From Chitinophaga dinghuensis (lineage in GTDB: Bacteria; Bacteroidota; Bacteroidia; Chitinophagales; Chitinophagaceae), in contig NZ_QLMA01000008.1 in NCBI RefSeq assembly GCF_003259435.1, forward strand, positions 124,001-188,000: a stretch of DNA of 64,000 bases, given 5' to 3'. Positions 17,756 through 26,821 of the stretch are shown here, piece by piece; position 1 is the first letter of the stretch; every line of letters begins with the position of its first letter. The position numbers were made by a program, and so were the translations under genes. The notes under the pieces were generated by a model, which worked only from the letters and a program-made list of their open reading frames with translations, was not told the origin of the DNA and ran no database searches.

Positions 17756-18307
17756 TTACAAGCCGAATGCAGGCTTCAGGTTCGGGTTTTTGATCAGTAA
17801 GGCGCCGAAACGTCCAAATTCATCTTTTGTTTCCTGCTCCAGATCAATGATGGTGAACTTTTTCGCTCTGGAATAAATGTAGTCTCTGTAAAATCCAATG
17901 TGAAAATCATCCAGGTAAATTAGATCGTTCGTTAATACCAGGATCGTTTTAAAGCAATAAATGCGGGTTTCAATATCACCGTAATCATAGAAGGTAAAAT
18001 CGAATCTTTGGGTAAAGATATCATCATTGAGGGGAGTGATCGCGATTGTTTTATTCAGTTGAGACTGTATGATTCCTTCGGTTTTTTCGGACCAGTGCTT
18101 GTTATCATCTACCGTAGTTACATTTTCATGGGTGGCGTGAAATACCAGGGAACTAAGGCCGCTGCCAGCATCCAATACGGTAGTGGGTCTGAATTTCTCC
18201 AGCAATCCTACGCAATACTCCAGGGAAATTGGACTGGAAGCCATCGCTTTTTGCGGCTCATCGAAGTTTTGCAGATAGGCAGAGGTGAGTTGCGCTAATG
18301 TTTCCAT
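17756..18307 (-). CDS. Class I SAM-dependent methyltransferase-like protein
   Basis: A 183-residue protein with a Rossmann-type SAM-binding motif, TVLDAGSGLSSLVFH near residue 43, and a second-strand acidic residue in TTVDDN. The motif IV-like FTFYDYGD region and a YLDDFH strand follow. Members of this fold transfer methyl from SAM, but the protein is short and lacks an obvious substrate domain, so the activity is unproven. It resembles small FkbM/class I MTases that sit beside surface-polysaccharide genes. It lies between GH97 and the outer-membrane barrel gene in the same orientation, with 37 bases to the latter; co-transcription is possible. Confidence 0.65.
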   Translation of the reverse strand: METLAQLTSAYLQNFDEPQKAMASSPISLEYCVGLLEKFRPTTVLDAGSGLSSLVFHATHENVTTVDDNKHWSEKTEGIIQSQLNKTIAITPLNDDIFTQRFDFTFYDYGDIETRIYCFKTILVLTNDLIYLDDFHIGFYRDYIYSRAKKFTIIDLEQETKDEFGRFGALLIKNPNLKPAFGL

Positions 18308-18344
18308 ACAAGGTCGAAATTTTATGAATGATTAATAGAGGTTA

Positions 18345-20747
18345 TTAGTAGGATCTGCTCTTAATATCATCAGCGGCAGAGCCTTTCTTCAACTGGTTAT
18401 TTTTATAGTTTTTACTACCGAATCGGTAATTAAATCCGGCCACAACATTTCTGCTATCCCAGCGGTTTTGGGAATCAAAACTTACGAGCGCATACTGCGC
18501 ATGCATTTTGTTGATATTCGTATAAAAAACATCACTCACAGACAGGGATATTTGTCCTGCTCCTTTTAGTATATTTTTATACACGCTTAGATCCAGGAAG
18601 TAAAATGGTTCCGTTCTGGACGCACTGAAATAAGTAGGCGAGCTGTAATAGGCATACATCTCCAGTTTTATACTTTTAGAAATCGTAAAAGTATTGGAGA
18701 CATTAATTCCATAGCTGGTATTATCGATGCTTACTGTTTCACCATCGGTGACGAATCTGATATATTTCTGGGTAATTCTGAAGCCAGAATTCGTATACCA
18801 CCAGCGAGTAATATTTCCAAAATAGCCTGGGCTCACACTGATATTCTTGAAGGTGCCGTTATTGGCGATTAGTCCTTTAGTAATGTTATTGATGGTATCT
18901 AGTTCTTCATATTCCAGCATGTTATTCTTGTACCAGGTGTAACTGGCTACTATCTGGTATTTATTGGCAATCGTCCAGGATAAGCGGGTAGCATTTTGGA
19001 AATAAGGCTGCAGGGCCGGATTACCAGTATAGTAATAGAAAGGGCTCGTATAATTTTTGAAATTGGTCAGTCGGTAGAATTTTGGTCTCTCTATACTTTT
19101 CTTATACGTCAATACCAGGTTATGTTTTCCTTTCCGTTTCGACAACAGTAAGGTGGGAAATAATCTAAAGTAGCTGGTGTTGTTACCGCCGTAAATTTCC
19201 AGGGGAAAACTTTTAATGGCGGTATTTTCTCCACGTATACCTAGTGCATAAGAAATACCAGACCATGCACCGGAGATACTGGCATAACCGGCGAAGATAT
19301 TTTCCTGATAAACGGGTGCATCTATCAGATTTGAGGTTCCATTTTTATTAATGATTGTTTGATTAAGATCCTGGTCAACGTTTGTCCATCCATATTTCAG
19401 ACCGGATTCAAATTTCACTTTTCCGAAAGGTTTGGTATAGTCTGCCTGTATACTTTTTGTGCTCAGGTCCAATACTGCATCCTGGAGGAGGAAAGACGGG
19501 TCCTGGTAGATACTGCCATCCTGGAGGAAATAGTCATATTGTTGTTGATTGCCGGAAGTGCCGTGTACTTTAGAATAGGCGACATTCATGCTTAGCTCCT
19601 GCCCCAGGGAATCCAGTTTCACTTTATAATAGAGGTCGATGGCCCCATACTGGTTTTTCTTTAGTTGTCTGGCATCCATACTAACGAGTGAATCCGCCGG
19701 CATGGGAGGTTGATTATGGGTGAAGGTATACGAGGCGCTGAAACGGTCAGTAGGCGTACGGGAAAGCATTCCATTAATAACAGTGCCTATCTGGCTTTTA
19801 CGACTCAGCGCGTACTCCAGGCTAAGTGATAATGGCATATTTTCCGGGGTGCTTTTACTGTTGTTATTTTCCTGGATGAGGGTAGTTTTACTATTGACCG
19901 TAGGTATCAGGTGGCGGGTTACATCCCCCTTACTGAGCTGAGGATCTCTGGCGTAGTTGAGACTTACGAGTCCTGATAACTTATTATGTTTAAAATTCAC
20001 GGATGTTCCAATACCGCCATTACCGAATTCTTCTCTGGCTCCTATTTTCAGGCTCACATTTGTGTTATAGCCATTGCCTGGCAGTTGTGCCGGTTTCAGG
20101 TTTACAATGGCGCTTGTGAAAGAAGCGTCTGTATTGGCTAGCGGAACGGTGATGATTTCTATTTCGTTGATGCCTGCAGCAGCGGTAGCGCCGAGGAAGT
20201 CCGTCAGTATGGAAGCCGACAAATGAATGGTTCTTCCTTTCATTTGTGCAGTAATAGGCTTTCCTTCGAATAAGATAATGTTATTCTGAATGGTGATACC
20301 CGGGGCTTTCTTTAACATATCAACGACTGATTGTCCGGCTACTTTATTCTTGTCAACAGAGAGAATGATCTTATTCATATCCATGGTGATCATTGGCTTC
20401 TCTGCCACCACGTTGACTTCCTTCAGCTCTTTGTTTTTAGGAGTAAGCATGAATTTCAACAGTAACTCATGATTACTGCCTTCATTCTTTGCGACGAGGG
20501 AATTAAATCCGATATGAGACAAGGTGATGGTGAATGCAGCGTTTTGTTGCAGCATCATATTCGTTTCTCCTTTACTGTTAGTAAGAGACACTAGTTCTTT
20601 GCCTTTCTGATTGACTTTCACTGTTACACCTTCAATACCTGCACTATCAGGGCTGATAACCACCATTTTCATTGGCAGTGGCGTTTCCTGGGCTAATGTA
20701 TAATGCGTGCAAAAAAGTATACACAAAATCGGGAATAAGGATTTCAT
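18345..20747 (-). CDS. Outer-membrane beta-barrel protein (TonB-dependent-receptor-like)
   Basis: An 800-residue outer-membrane protein. It begins with a signal peptide (MKSLFPILCILFCTHYTLAQ), then a carboxypeptidase-regulatory-like domain (GIEGVTVKVNQKGKELVSLTNSKG, split into its motifs GVTVKV and TNSKGE) and a plug-like domain (VDKNKVAGQSVVDMLKKAPG near residue 130). A long barrel of the Bacteroidota OMP_b-brl_3 type ends in NYRFGSKNYK. Related proteins are annotated as outer-membrane beta-barrel family or TonB-dependent receptors. An obvious TonB box was not identified. It is divergent from the lanthipeptide operon across 249 bases, which makes it a candidate outer-membrane partner, but such barrels are common and the link is inference. 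Confidence 0.85.
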   Translation of the reverse strand: MKSLFPILCILFCTHYTLAQETPLPMKMVVISPDSAGIEGVTVKVNQKGKELVSLTNSKGETNMMLQQNAAFTITLSHIGFNSLVAKNEGSNHELLLKFMLTPKNKELKEVNVVAEKPMITMDMNKIILSVDKNKVAGQSVVDMLKKAPGITIQNNIILFEGKPITAQMKGRTIHLSASILTDFLGATAAAGINEIEIITVPLANTDASFTSAIVNLKPAQLPGNGYNTNVSLKIGAREEFGNGGIGTSVNFKHNKLSGLVSLNYARDPQLSKGDVTRHLIPTVNSKTTLIQENNNSKSTPENMPLSLSLEYALSRKSQIGTVINGMLSRTPTDRFSASYTFTHNQPPMPADSLVSMDARQLKKNQYGAIDLYYKVKLDSLGQELSMNVAYSKVHGTSGNQQQYDYFLQDGSIYQDPSFLLQDAVLDLSTKSIQADYTKPFGKVKFESGLKYGWTNVDQDLNQTIINKNGTSNLIDAPVYQENIFAGYASISGAWSGISYALGIRGENTAIKSFPLEIYGGNNTSYFRLFPTLLLSKRKGKHNLVLTYKKSIERPKFYRLTNFKNYTSPFYYYTGNPALQPYFQNATRLSWTIANKYQIVASYTWYKNNMLEYEELDTINNITKGLIANNGTFKNISVSPGYFGNITRWWYTNSGFRITQKYIRFVTDGETVSIDNTSYGINVSNTFTISKSIKLEMYAYYSSPTYFSASRTEPFYFLDLSVYKNILKGAGQISLSVSDVFYTNINKMHAQYALVSFDSQNRWDSRNVVAGFNYRFGSKNYKNNQLKKGSAADDIKSRSY

Positions 20748-20804
20748 AAACGTAGACTAAGGGTTATGGATGATGATCCATATTTTAATTCAGCACTAGA
20801 TTCA

Positions 20805-20812
20805 CAAAAATA
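20805..20812 (-). promoter_or_regulatory. Probable -7 promoter element of the outer-membrane barrel gene
   Basis: The minus strand reads TATTTTTG, matching TAnnTTTG, 57 bases before the ATG. No clear -33 partner was found. A short inverted repeat GCAAT-AAA-ATTGC at 20890-20902 lies in the same divergent region, nearer the lanthipeptide precursor gene, and could be an operator. Confidence 0.35.
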
Positions 20813-20996
20813 TAGTACCGGTAGGTAGAAAATTACTAATTATTTTGAGTTTCCTATATATAATATGCGCTAAATCTTCAAGTTGTCTAGCAATAAAATT
20901 GCGCTACAAAAAAAGATCTATTCAGTACAATTTATATAATTATTTTGTATATTGTTAAGGATACTTATTATTTATTTTTCTTGTAAACCCTCAGTT

Positions 20997-21191
20997 ATGG
21001 AATCTCAAAACAACCAAGGTAAAGGCTTACCTAAATTATCCCTGAACAAAGAAACAATTTCAAGATTAAACGACGAGCAAATGAAGAACGTAATCGGCGG
21101 TTTAGTTGATGCGGACACTTCATGCGGAGAAGGTTCTTGCCAATCTCAGCAAGGCGCTTCTTCTTGCGACAAAAATTCTTGCAATTGCTAA
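20997..21191 (+). CDS. Class I lanthipeptide precursor peptide (LanA-type)
   Basis: A 64-residue peptide starting at ATG 20997. The first 35 residues are a Bacteroidota-type leader: LPKLSLNKETISRLN, then DEQMKNVIGG, a double-glycine cleavage site after residue 35. The 29-residue core has five Cys (43, 48, 57, 62, 64) and seven Ser/Thr (41, 42, 47, 50, 55, 56, 61). Four Cys are directly preceded by Ser. LanB would dehydrate Ser/Thr, and LanC would join Cys to the dehydro residues as lanthionine or methyllanthionine. T41-C43 and S55-C57 could give very small rings, the other pairings larger ones. The core has no basic residue except Lys59 and three or more acidic ones, unlike cationic nisin-type peptides. 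The C39 exporter downstream fits cleavage at GG. Confidence 0.9.
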   Translation: MESQNNQGKGLPKLSLNKETISRLNDEQMKNVIGGLVDADTSCGEGSCQSQQGASSCDKNSCNC

Positions 21192-21210
21192 GATTGTAAA
21201 TCTTGGGAAG

Positions 21211-21243
21211 GCTGTTTAAGAGTATTCTTAAACAGCTTTTCTT
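21211..21243 (+). terminator. Attenuator-like terminator between precursor and modification genes
   Basis: A perfect 11-bp stem (21211-21221 with 21226-21236, loop GTAT) is followed by TTTTCTTT. It lies 19 bases after the precursor stop and 20 before the first LanC-like gene. Partial termination here would give more precursor mRNA than enzyme mRNA, a common arrangement in ribosomal peptide clusters. Confidence 0.85.
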
Positions 21244-21263
21244 TATCAGATTATTTGGCGCCT

Positions 21264-22427
21264 ATGAAGATCGAGCACTCCAAAATTCCACCTATTATTC
21301 ACGCGATGGATGCTGTGTTGCAAGAGGAAGCAGGAAGTTTTAATGATATTGGTATTAAGACAGGTTTATCCGGATTATCCTTATATAACTTTGCTGCCGC
21401 CCGTTACCTGGACTCTTCAGCACACACTACCCGCGCTGTTTCAGCCATAGAACAGATATTCGAGAAGATGAATACTGGATATACCGGCCCTACTCTCTTT
21501 GAAGAACTGGCTGAATTTGGCTCCTTTCTGTCCATGTGTACTACCTATGAATGGATAGATGCCGACCTTACCTCCACATTGGAAGATATTGATGCGGTAT
21601 TAGAGAAGCCACTATCGGAAGCACTTCAAAACAACAATATTGATCCTGCGAATGGCGCTATAAAATATGGCTACTATTATTTGCTTCGTCGGGAAGCCTG
21701 TACTCAGGCGGATTCCCTGATTAATCAGATTGTAGACATCATATACACCAGCAGTCAGGCAGGCCCTGATGGCGGCATTTACTGGATATCCCAATTGAAA
21801 CAAGTGCCCGCTGTGTACTTGGGCATTTCCCATGGCAATGCTTCCGTGATACTATTTTTGCAACAGGTCCGCGAAGCTGGAATGGCGGTGGATCGTTGTA
21901 ATGAATTAATAGCTGCTGCCCGGCATTTCATCCTGGTAAATGAGCAGTCAAATGCTCCGCTCTTCTTCCCTATTATGATGGAAGAAACCACCCCCAGAAC
22001 CAGGTTTCCTAACTACTATTGTTACGGCGATCTGGGAACGCTGTACAGTCTTCTTAAAACGGAACAAGACTCCGCACATCTGCTAAAAATATTGCATGCC
22101 TTATGCGACCGCATCTTCGATGACAGTCTGTTCACAGAAGGTTTCAGCCTGCTATACGGATGGAGTGGGTTAGCGATGTTATATAGAAAAACAGGACAGC
22201 TGTTACAGGATGAAAAATGTATGCAGACCTACCAGCGACTGGTAACACATATCATCGATCGATTCGATGCACAGCAACCCTACTTTGGTTATCCTGGCGT
22301 ATGGAACCAGCAAAAAAAAGAAACAAACATTAGTTATACAGAAGGGCTGATAGGAATTTCACTGTTCCTGATGTCTGTATCTGACAGTGCCTATGCTCCT
22401 CATTCCGAGAATTATTTTCAACTATAG
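21264..22427 (+). CDS. LanC-like protein with incomplete zinc site
   Basis: About 387 residues from ATG 21264; a TTG at 21255 was rejected. The alpha-toroid fold of lanthionine cyclases is recognisable from LSGLSLYNFAAARY, a GISHGNAS motif near residue 187, an NYYCYGDLG motif near 252 and the closing YTEGLIGISLFL. In LanC the zinc is held by the Cys of the (W/Y)CYG motif and by the Cys-His of a CHG motif. The first Cys is present, but the CHG position reads LLYGWSG (about 295-300), so two of three ligands are missing. It is therefore probably not a conventional zinc cyclase. It may be a partner or chaperone for the intact LanC that follows 53 bases downstream. Confidence 0.85.
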   Translation: MKIEHSKIPPIIHAMDAVLQEEAGSFNDIGIKTGLSGLSLYNFAAARYLDSSAHTTRAVSAIEQIFEKMNTGYTGPTLFEELAEFGSFLSMCTTYEWIDADLTSTLEDIDAVLEKPLSEALQNNNIDPANGAIKYGYYYLLRREACTQADSLINQIVDIIYTSSQAGPDGGIYWISQLKQVPAVYLGISHGNASVILFLQQVREAGMAVDRCNELIAAARHFILVNEQSNAPLFFPIMMEETTPRTRFPNYYCYGDLGTLYSLLKTEQDSAHLLKILHALCDRIFDDSLFTEGFSLLYGWSGLAMLYRKTGQLLQDEKCMQTYQRLVTHIIDRFDAQQPYFGYPGVWNQQKKETNISYTEGLIGISLFLMSVSDSAYAPHSENYFQL

Positions 22428-22480
22428 CCAATAACAGAACATCATCGTTCCACAGCAGCTCCTTCATAAATCAGGAATCA

Positions 22481-23668
22481 ATGGACACCCGAGAAATAAT
22501 CAGGCAGAAAATATATCATCTCCAACATATTGCCAATCAGGTACCTGTGACCCATGATGCGCTTTCTCAAGGCCGGCTATGTCTGGCCCTGAGTTCCTTC
22601 TATTGCGGCAGATATCTACAGGATGAAACATGGAGCGCTGCCGGCCATCAACTACTGGAAGAAATCTTCACCAATATTCAAACAGGTACACAAAATGATT
22701 TCACAACACAATCGTTCCTCACTGGGATGACCGGATTAACTTCCGTTGTCAATCACCTTACCAAACACGGTTTCGTTGAATTTGATCTGAGCAGCCTGGC
22801 CGATATTGACGCCACTATATTTCAATGGGCTGAACTACAGCTTGACAGCGACAATCTTGATTTCTTTTACGGTCCGATGGGCGCAATCGCCTATTTTAGT
22901 CAGCGACTTCCAGATCCGGCGATTCAACCTTTCCTGGAAACGCTACTGCGCAAGCTGCAAGAAAAAAGTGCTGCCAATAATGACAGTTATCTCCTGATAA
23001 ATAAATTTTACAACAAAAGAGCAGAGCAAGATGAAGGACAGGTACACTTTGGAATTGCACATGGCGTTTCTTCCATGCTGCTGGTATTCCTCGACCTGGT
23101 GAAAATGGGATATATCATACCGCTGCACTCCACCATCAATGAGATCATTTCTCTCAACCGGCAATATTGTCGGTCTGAACACCATGCCTTCTTAGGATCT
23201 TTCAATCACCACAAGGATGAAATCCTTTATCAGGGCAGAGTGGGCTGGTGCTTTAGTGAATTAAACACCTTGCATGTTTTGTTAAAAGCAGGACATATCC
23301 TTCAGGCGCCTGCCTACCAAAATTTCGCTTATGAGAAACTCGAAAATATTGTAGGCAAGAATACTATTGCCGCTACTCGTGCAGATGAACCTTTTCTGTG
23401 TCACGGCGCTTGCGGCATCAGCCAATATTATGCATACCTCCACCAGTTAACCGGGCATGCCGCCTTCCTGGATGCTCATCAACAGTGGACACAACACACC
23501 TTACAGCAACTGGAAAATATTCCGGACGATTACTGGACAAGTCATGCATACGAATTAAAGCACCATGCGCACTCGTTGCTATCCGGTATCCCAGGCATTA
23601 TTCTTTCCTTATTAACCGCATATAACCCAAAGGCCAATAACTGGAGTGAATTGATATTGTTGAACTAG
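22481..23668 (+). CDS. Lanthionine synthetase C-like cyclase (LanC), zinc site intact
   Basis: A 395-residue protein of the LanC family, which uses zinc to activate Cys thiols for addition to dehydroalanine or dehydrobutyrine, closing thioether rings. The GIAHGVSS motif is near residue 191, the first zinc Cys in VGWCFSELN near 257 and the Cys-His pair in FLCHGACG near 306-307. All three ligands are present, unlike in the preceding paralogue. The two proteins share overall layout (an N-terminal QGRLCLALSSF-type start and a terminal HSLLSGIPGIILSLL), which suggests duplication and divergence. The stop is 7 bases before the LanB start, so translation is probably coupled. Confidence 0.92.
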   Translation: MDTREIIRQKIYHLQHIANQVPVTHDALSQGRLCLALSSFYCGRYLQDETWSAAGHQLLEEIFTNIQTGTQNDFTTQSFLTGMTGLTSVVNHLTKHGFVEFDLSSLADIDATIFQWAELQLDSDNLDFFYGPMGAIAYFSQRLPDPAIQPFLETLLRKLQEKSAANNDSYLLINKFYNKRAEQDEGQVHFGIAHGVSSMLLVFLDLVKMGYIIPLHSTINEIISLNRQYCRSEHHAFLGSFNHHKDEILYQGRVGWCFSELNTLHVLLKAGHILQAPAYQNFAYEKLENIVGKNTIAATRADEPFLCHGACGISQYYAYLHQLTGHAAFLDAHQQWTQHTLQQLENIPDDYWTSHAYELKHHAHSLLSGIPGIILSLLTAYNPKANNWSELILLN

Positions 23669-23675
23669 CATTATT

Positions 23676-26600
23676 ATGGAACTATTAGACCGCTTTTTTA
23701 TACGAATTCCTCAAAACAAATTCCCTACTACAGCGGATGCTGTAAACGTAGATGATTTCATCCATCAGCATGATTTCATTAACAGTTTACAAGTAGCCAA
23801 CCCTGCTCTGTATGAAATGATGGCAGCCTATAAAAAAGGGAATTTAAAGGATGCCAGGAAAGTGCAGAAGCTTAAAAAGTCGTTACACAATTATATGCTG
23901 AGAACGGCTACAAAGTCGACCCCATACGGACTTTTCACCACCATCGCTCATGGCAGCTGGCAGGAAGAAACCACTAATACTTATTACACTCCTGCTCAAA
24001 AGAATATTATTGCCAATCTGGATGCGGAAGTGATACAGGCCATTGTAAACAAATTATTGCAGCACCAAAATATCAGCAGACAGCTACGCTATTTTTCGAA
24101 TAATACATTGTATCAAAACAACGGAAAATACAGATACTACGAACGCTCCCAGCAGGGCGGTCAGAGCATATATAAGTTGTCGTCCGTAGATGATTCCGAG
24201 ATACTGACGGATATACTCCTGGTAGCAGCAAATGGCGCGACCATCACAACTATTATCCAAGATACCATCCTGCATCAATACCCGCTTACTGATGCCGTTG
24301 AATTTATAGAAAGCCTGATCCAGGAACAGTTACTGGTATCGGAGCTCAATCTGACATTGTCTGGGACGCCTAATCTGGACAGGATTATTGCCATTCTCAC
24401 TGCTATTCCTGTTGCGGATCATCTTATAACGGCAATGGTGGATTGGTTGCACCAAATGAAAGCAGCACTGGCACATTTGGAAAATGCTGCACCGGCAGAC
24501 TTTAACACCTGTTATTCCAACATAAAAGAATTACTGCAGCAACAGGAGATTCCCGTCAGGAAGGTGTTTCTGCAGGCAGAGGCATTTGCAAATGAACAGT
24601 TTGAGTTACCCTCCGCTATAGGCGCTTCGTTATTAGCTGCAGTTGATCTGTTGGGCATGCTGAATCCGAATTTCTACATTCCTTCCCTGGCGGAGTCGAA
24701 GCGGAAATTTCTGGAAAAATTCGAGAGCCAGGCGATTCCTTTGCTAACGATGTTTGACCCGGAATGTGGTATACAGCCTGATGAGACGGCGGCACAGATT
24801 GAAAACGCTTTGCTGTCTAAGGATATACTAGTGATGCTGCATAAAAAAAATAGCGGCAGTAATAGCACTGTAGATGAAGCCAAGGATTTGATTAGAAAGA
24901 AAGTCTGGCAGGCCTGGGCAACACAAAAGTATACGGTGAATTTGGCGATGAGCGATTTTGCCGGATTCAAAAAACATGTACACCGCTTATCGGTTACCGG
25001 GCAAATCATTTTTACCATTGAAGATTTCCGGGAGGGACTTATTTCTTTATATACAGTGGGAAACAGTTCTGGCGGGAACCTCATTTCCAGGTTTTATCAG
25101 GGCTGCGATGCCGTTACGGAGGCTTTGAAAACAATAGATGACTATGAATCCTCTGTTTATAAGGACTGCATTGTGGCGGAGGTGATTCATCTTCCTGACA
25201 CAAGAATGGCCAATATCTCCTTCCGGCCAGTATTTCGCCAAAATGAGATTCCCGTTTACACACAGGCAGGAGCTGACCCCGATCAGGTGATCAGGTTACA
25301 GGATCTCTGGGTAACGATGGTGAACGATCAATTTATCCTGTTCTCTAAAAAGCATAAAAAGCGGGTTATTCCGTACATCACCAACGCACTCAATTACAAT
25401 AAAAATACTATCGCACTTTTTCAATTCCTGGGGGATCTGCAATTTCAACACATAACGCCCCGGCAGGAATTACATCTGGATTTTCCATATGCCAGCTTTA
25501 TTCCGAGGATACAGCTAGGACAGGTAATCCTGCAAAAAGCCAGTTGGAACATGGCTTCCAGTGATTTTATTGTATTGGGAGACACGTGTCTCTCTACAGA
25601 AATTATTTCCTCCTTCAGACGCCAATGGCAATTTCCTGAAAGGGTGGAATACAGCATTGATCAGGAGAAAGGGTTGCTTCATTGGACAGATCCGGTGTCT
25701 GTAGCTGATTTTCTACAAATAGTTCAGCAACATCCCAACGTGCCGGTTCATCTTACAGAAATGGTTTTTAATCCGGAAGCCGGATGGATCACGGATAAAG
25801 ACGGGAACGCCTTTAATGCGGAATGCATTGCGATGTATAAAAATACCGGCAGGCAGGAAACTACTGTTGATGTAGCGCCCCTGTTGGCGGCGACCACTGT
25901 CCATCCCACTATCAGGACCAAATTCAAACCGGGAGATGACTGGTTATATATAAAATTATATTACAACCTGCCTGTTAATGAGAAATTATTAAAAAGACAA
26001 CTACCGCACTGTATTCATCACCTACAGCTGGAAAAGAAGATCGTACGCTTTTTCTTCTTATGGTATAAAGATCCGGAGCCTCATTTAAGATTAAGGCTTA
26101 AATGTCGCCGTAATGCTGATAAAATGGCGATTCTCCATCGGATTAGAGAGCTCTTTCCCCATCTGGAAGAAAACGATTCTTTATGGAGAATTGAGCTGGA
26201 CACTTATACCAGGGAAAGCCTGAGATATGGCCCGGTCATGATACGGGATGCGGAAATATTCTTTGAGATCGACAGCATGTATTTACTGCATCTGTTCCGG
26301 TTATTGAAAACCAATAATCGGGTAGAACTTCCATTTATCGCTTTAAAGAATATCGACGCGATGTTGGAAGGGCTCTCCTATTCCCTGGAGGAAAAGTTTC
26401 AGTTGCTGAAACGAATACGTAGCGCTTATGAAGCAGAGTTTAAGGTGATGGAAGTAGCAGGATTAAGAAAAGGGCTGGATGCCATTGAACAGCAAAACAG
26501 GCAGATGGTAGAAAACCTGATGCAGGAGCAACCTGGACTTTTTGAAAGTTTATCAGAAGAAGAATGTTATTACAATAGGGTTGCTGAGTATAAGTCGGCC

Positions 26601-26816
26601 GTACGGCGTTTTCACGAGAAATTCAAAGCAAAAACCAGGAGCACTGGGGATTTACATACCATCGTGAGCAGTCTGATTCATATGCACTTCATCCGATTAT
26701 TCCCCTTTAAGCCAAGAGAGAATGAACTACTGGTGTATAGTCTGCTCTACAATTATTACAAAAAATGCTTGTATAAAGCTAATCAGCAAACCAACGCTAT
26801 AAATGTCGCTAACTGA
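23676..26816 (+). CDS. Class I lantibiotic dehydratase (LanB), full length
   Basis: A 1046-residue class I dehydratase. It activates precursor Ser/Thr by glutamylation using glutamyl-tRNA, then eliminates glutamate to give dehydroalanine or dehydrobutyrine. The N-terminal glutamylation domain (about residues 1-640) has the expected start (RIPQNKFP), LRTATKSTPYGLFTT near residue 72 and the long helical core. The C-terminal elimination domain (SpaB_C-like, about 750-1030) shows WLYIKLYYNLP, FLWYKDPEPHLRLRLK and RIELDTYTRESLRYGP, with the conserved Arg and Glu/Tyr. Both halves are fused, unlike the split LanB proteins reported for some lanthipeptide clusters (pinensin type, from memory). It is flanked tightly by LanC and the exporter. 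Confidence 0.93.
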   Translation: MELLDRFFIRIPQNKFPTTADAVNVDDFIHQHDFINSLQVANPALYEMMAAYKKGNLKDARKVQKLKKSLHNYMLRTATKSTPYGLFTTIAHGSWQEETTNTYYTPAQKNIIANLDAEVIQAIVNKLLQHQNISRQLRYFSNNTLYQNNGKYRYYERSQQGGQSIYKLSSVDDSEILTDILLVAANGATITTIIQDTILHQYPLTDAVEFIESLIQEQLLVSELNLTLSGTPNLDRIIAILTAIPVADHLITAMVDWLHQMKAALAHLENAAPADFNTCYSNIKELLQQQEIPVRKVFLQAEAFANEQFELPSAIGASLLAAVDLLGMLNPNFYIPSLAESKRKFLEKFESQAIPLLTMFDPECGIQPDETAAQIENALLSKDILVMLHKKNSGSNSTVDEAKDLIRKKVWQAWATQKYTVNLAMSDFAGFKKHVHRLSVTGQIIFTIEDFREGLISLYTVGNSSGGNLISRFYQGCDAVTEALKTIDDYESSVYKDCIVAEVIHLPDTRMANISFRPVFRQNEIPVYTQAGADPDQVIRLQDLWVTMVNDQFILFSKKHKKRVIPYITNALNYNKNTIALFQFLGDLQFQHITPRQELHLDFPYASFIPRIQLGQVILQKASWNMASSDFIVLGDTCLSTEIISSFRRQWQFPERVEYSIDQEKGLLHWTDPVSVADFLQIVQQHPNVPVHLTEMVFNPEAGWITDKDGNAFNAECIAMYKNTGRQETTVDVAPLLAATTVHPTIRTKFKPGDDWLYIKLYYNLPVNEKLLKRQLPHCIHHLQLEKKIVRFFFLWYKDPEPHLRLRLKCRRNADKMAILHRIRELFPHLEENDSLWRIELDTYTRESLRYGPVMIRDAEIFFEIDSMYLLHLFRLLKTNNRVELPFIALKNIDAMLEGLSYSLEEKFQLLKRIRSAYEAEFKVMEVAGLRKGLDAIEQQNRQMVENLMQEQPGLFESLSEEECYYNRVAEYKSAVRRFHEKFKAKTRSTGDLHTIVSSLIHMHFIRLFPFKPRENELLVYSLLYNYYKKCLYKANQQTNAINVAN

Positions 26817-26821
26817 ATTTC

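Noticed and set aside
20940..20952. TATTTTG near 20946 as a promoter of the lanthipeptide operon
   Set aside because: It is one base short of TAnnTTTG and has no -33 partner, so it was not annotated.
20952..20996. Upstream in-frame extension of the lanthipeptide precursor
   Set aside because: The extra residues (hydrophobic, Ile-rich) come from the AT-rich promoter region; the ATG at 20997 gives the canonical leader.
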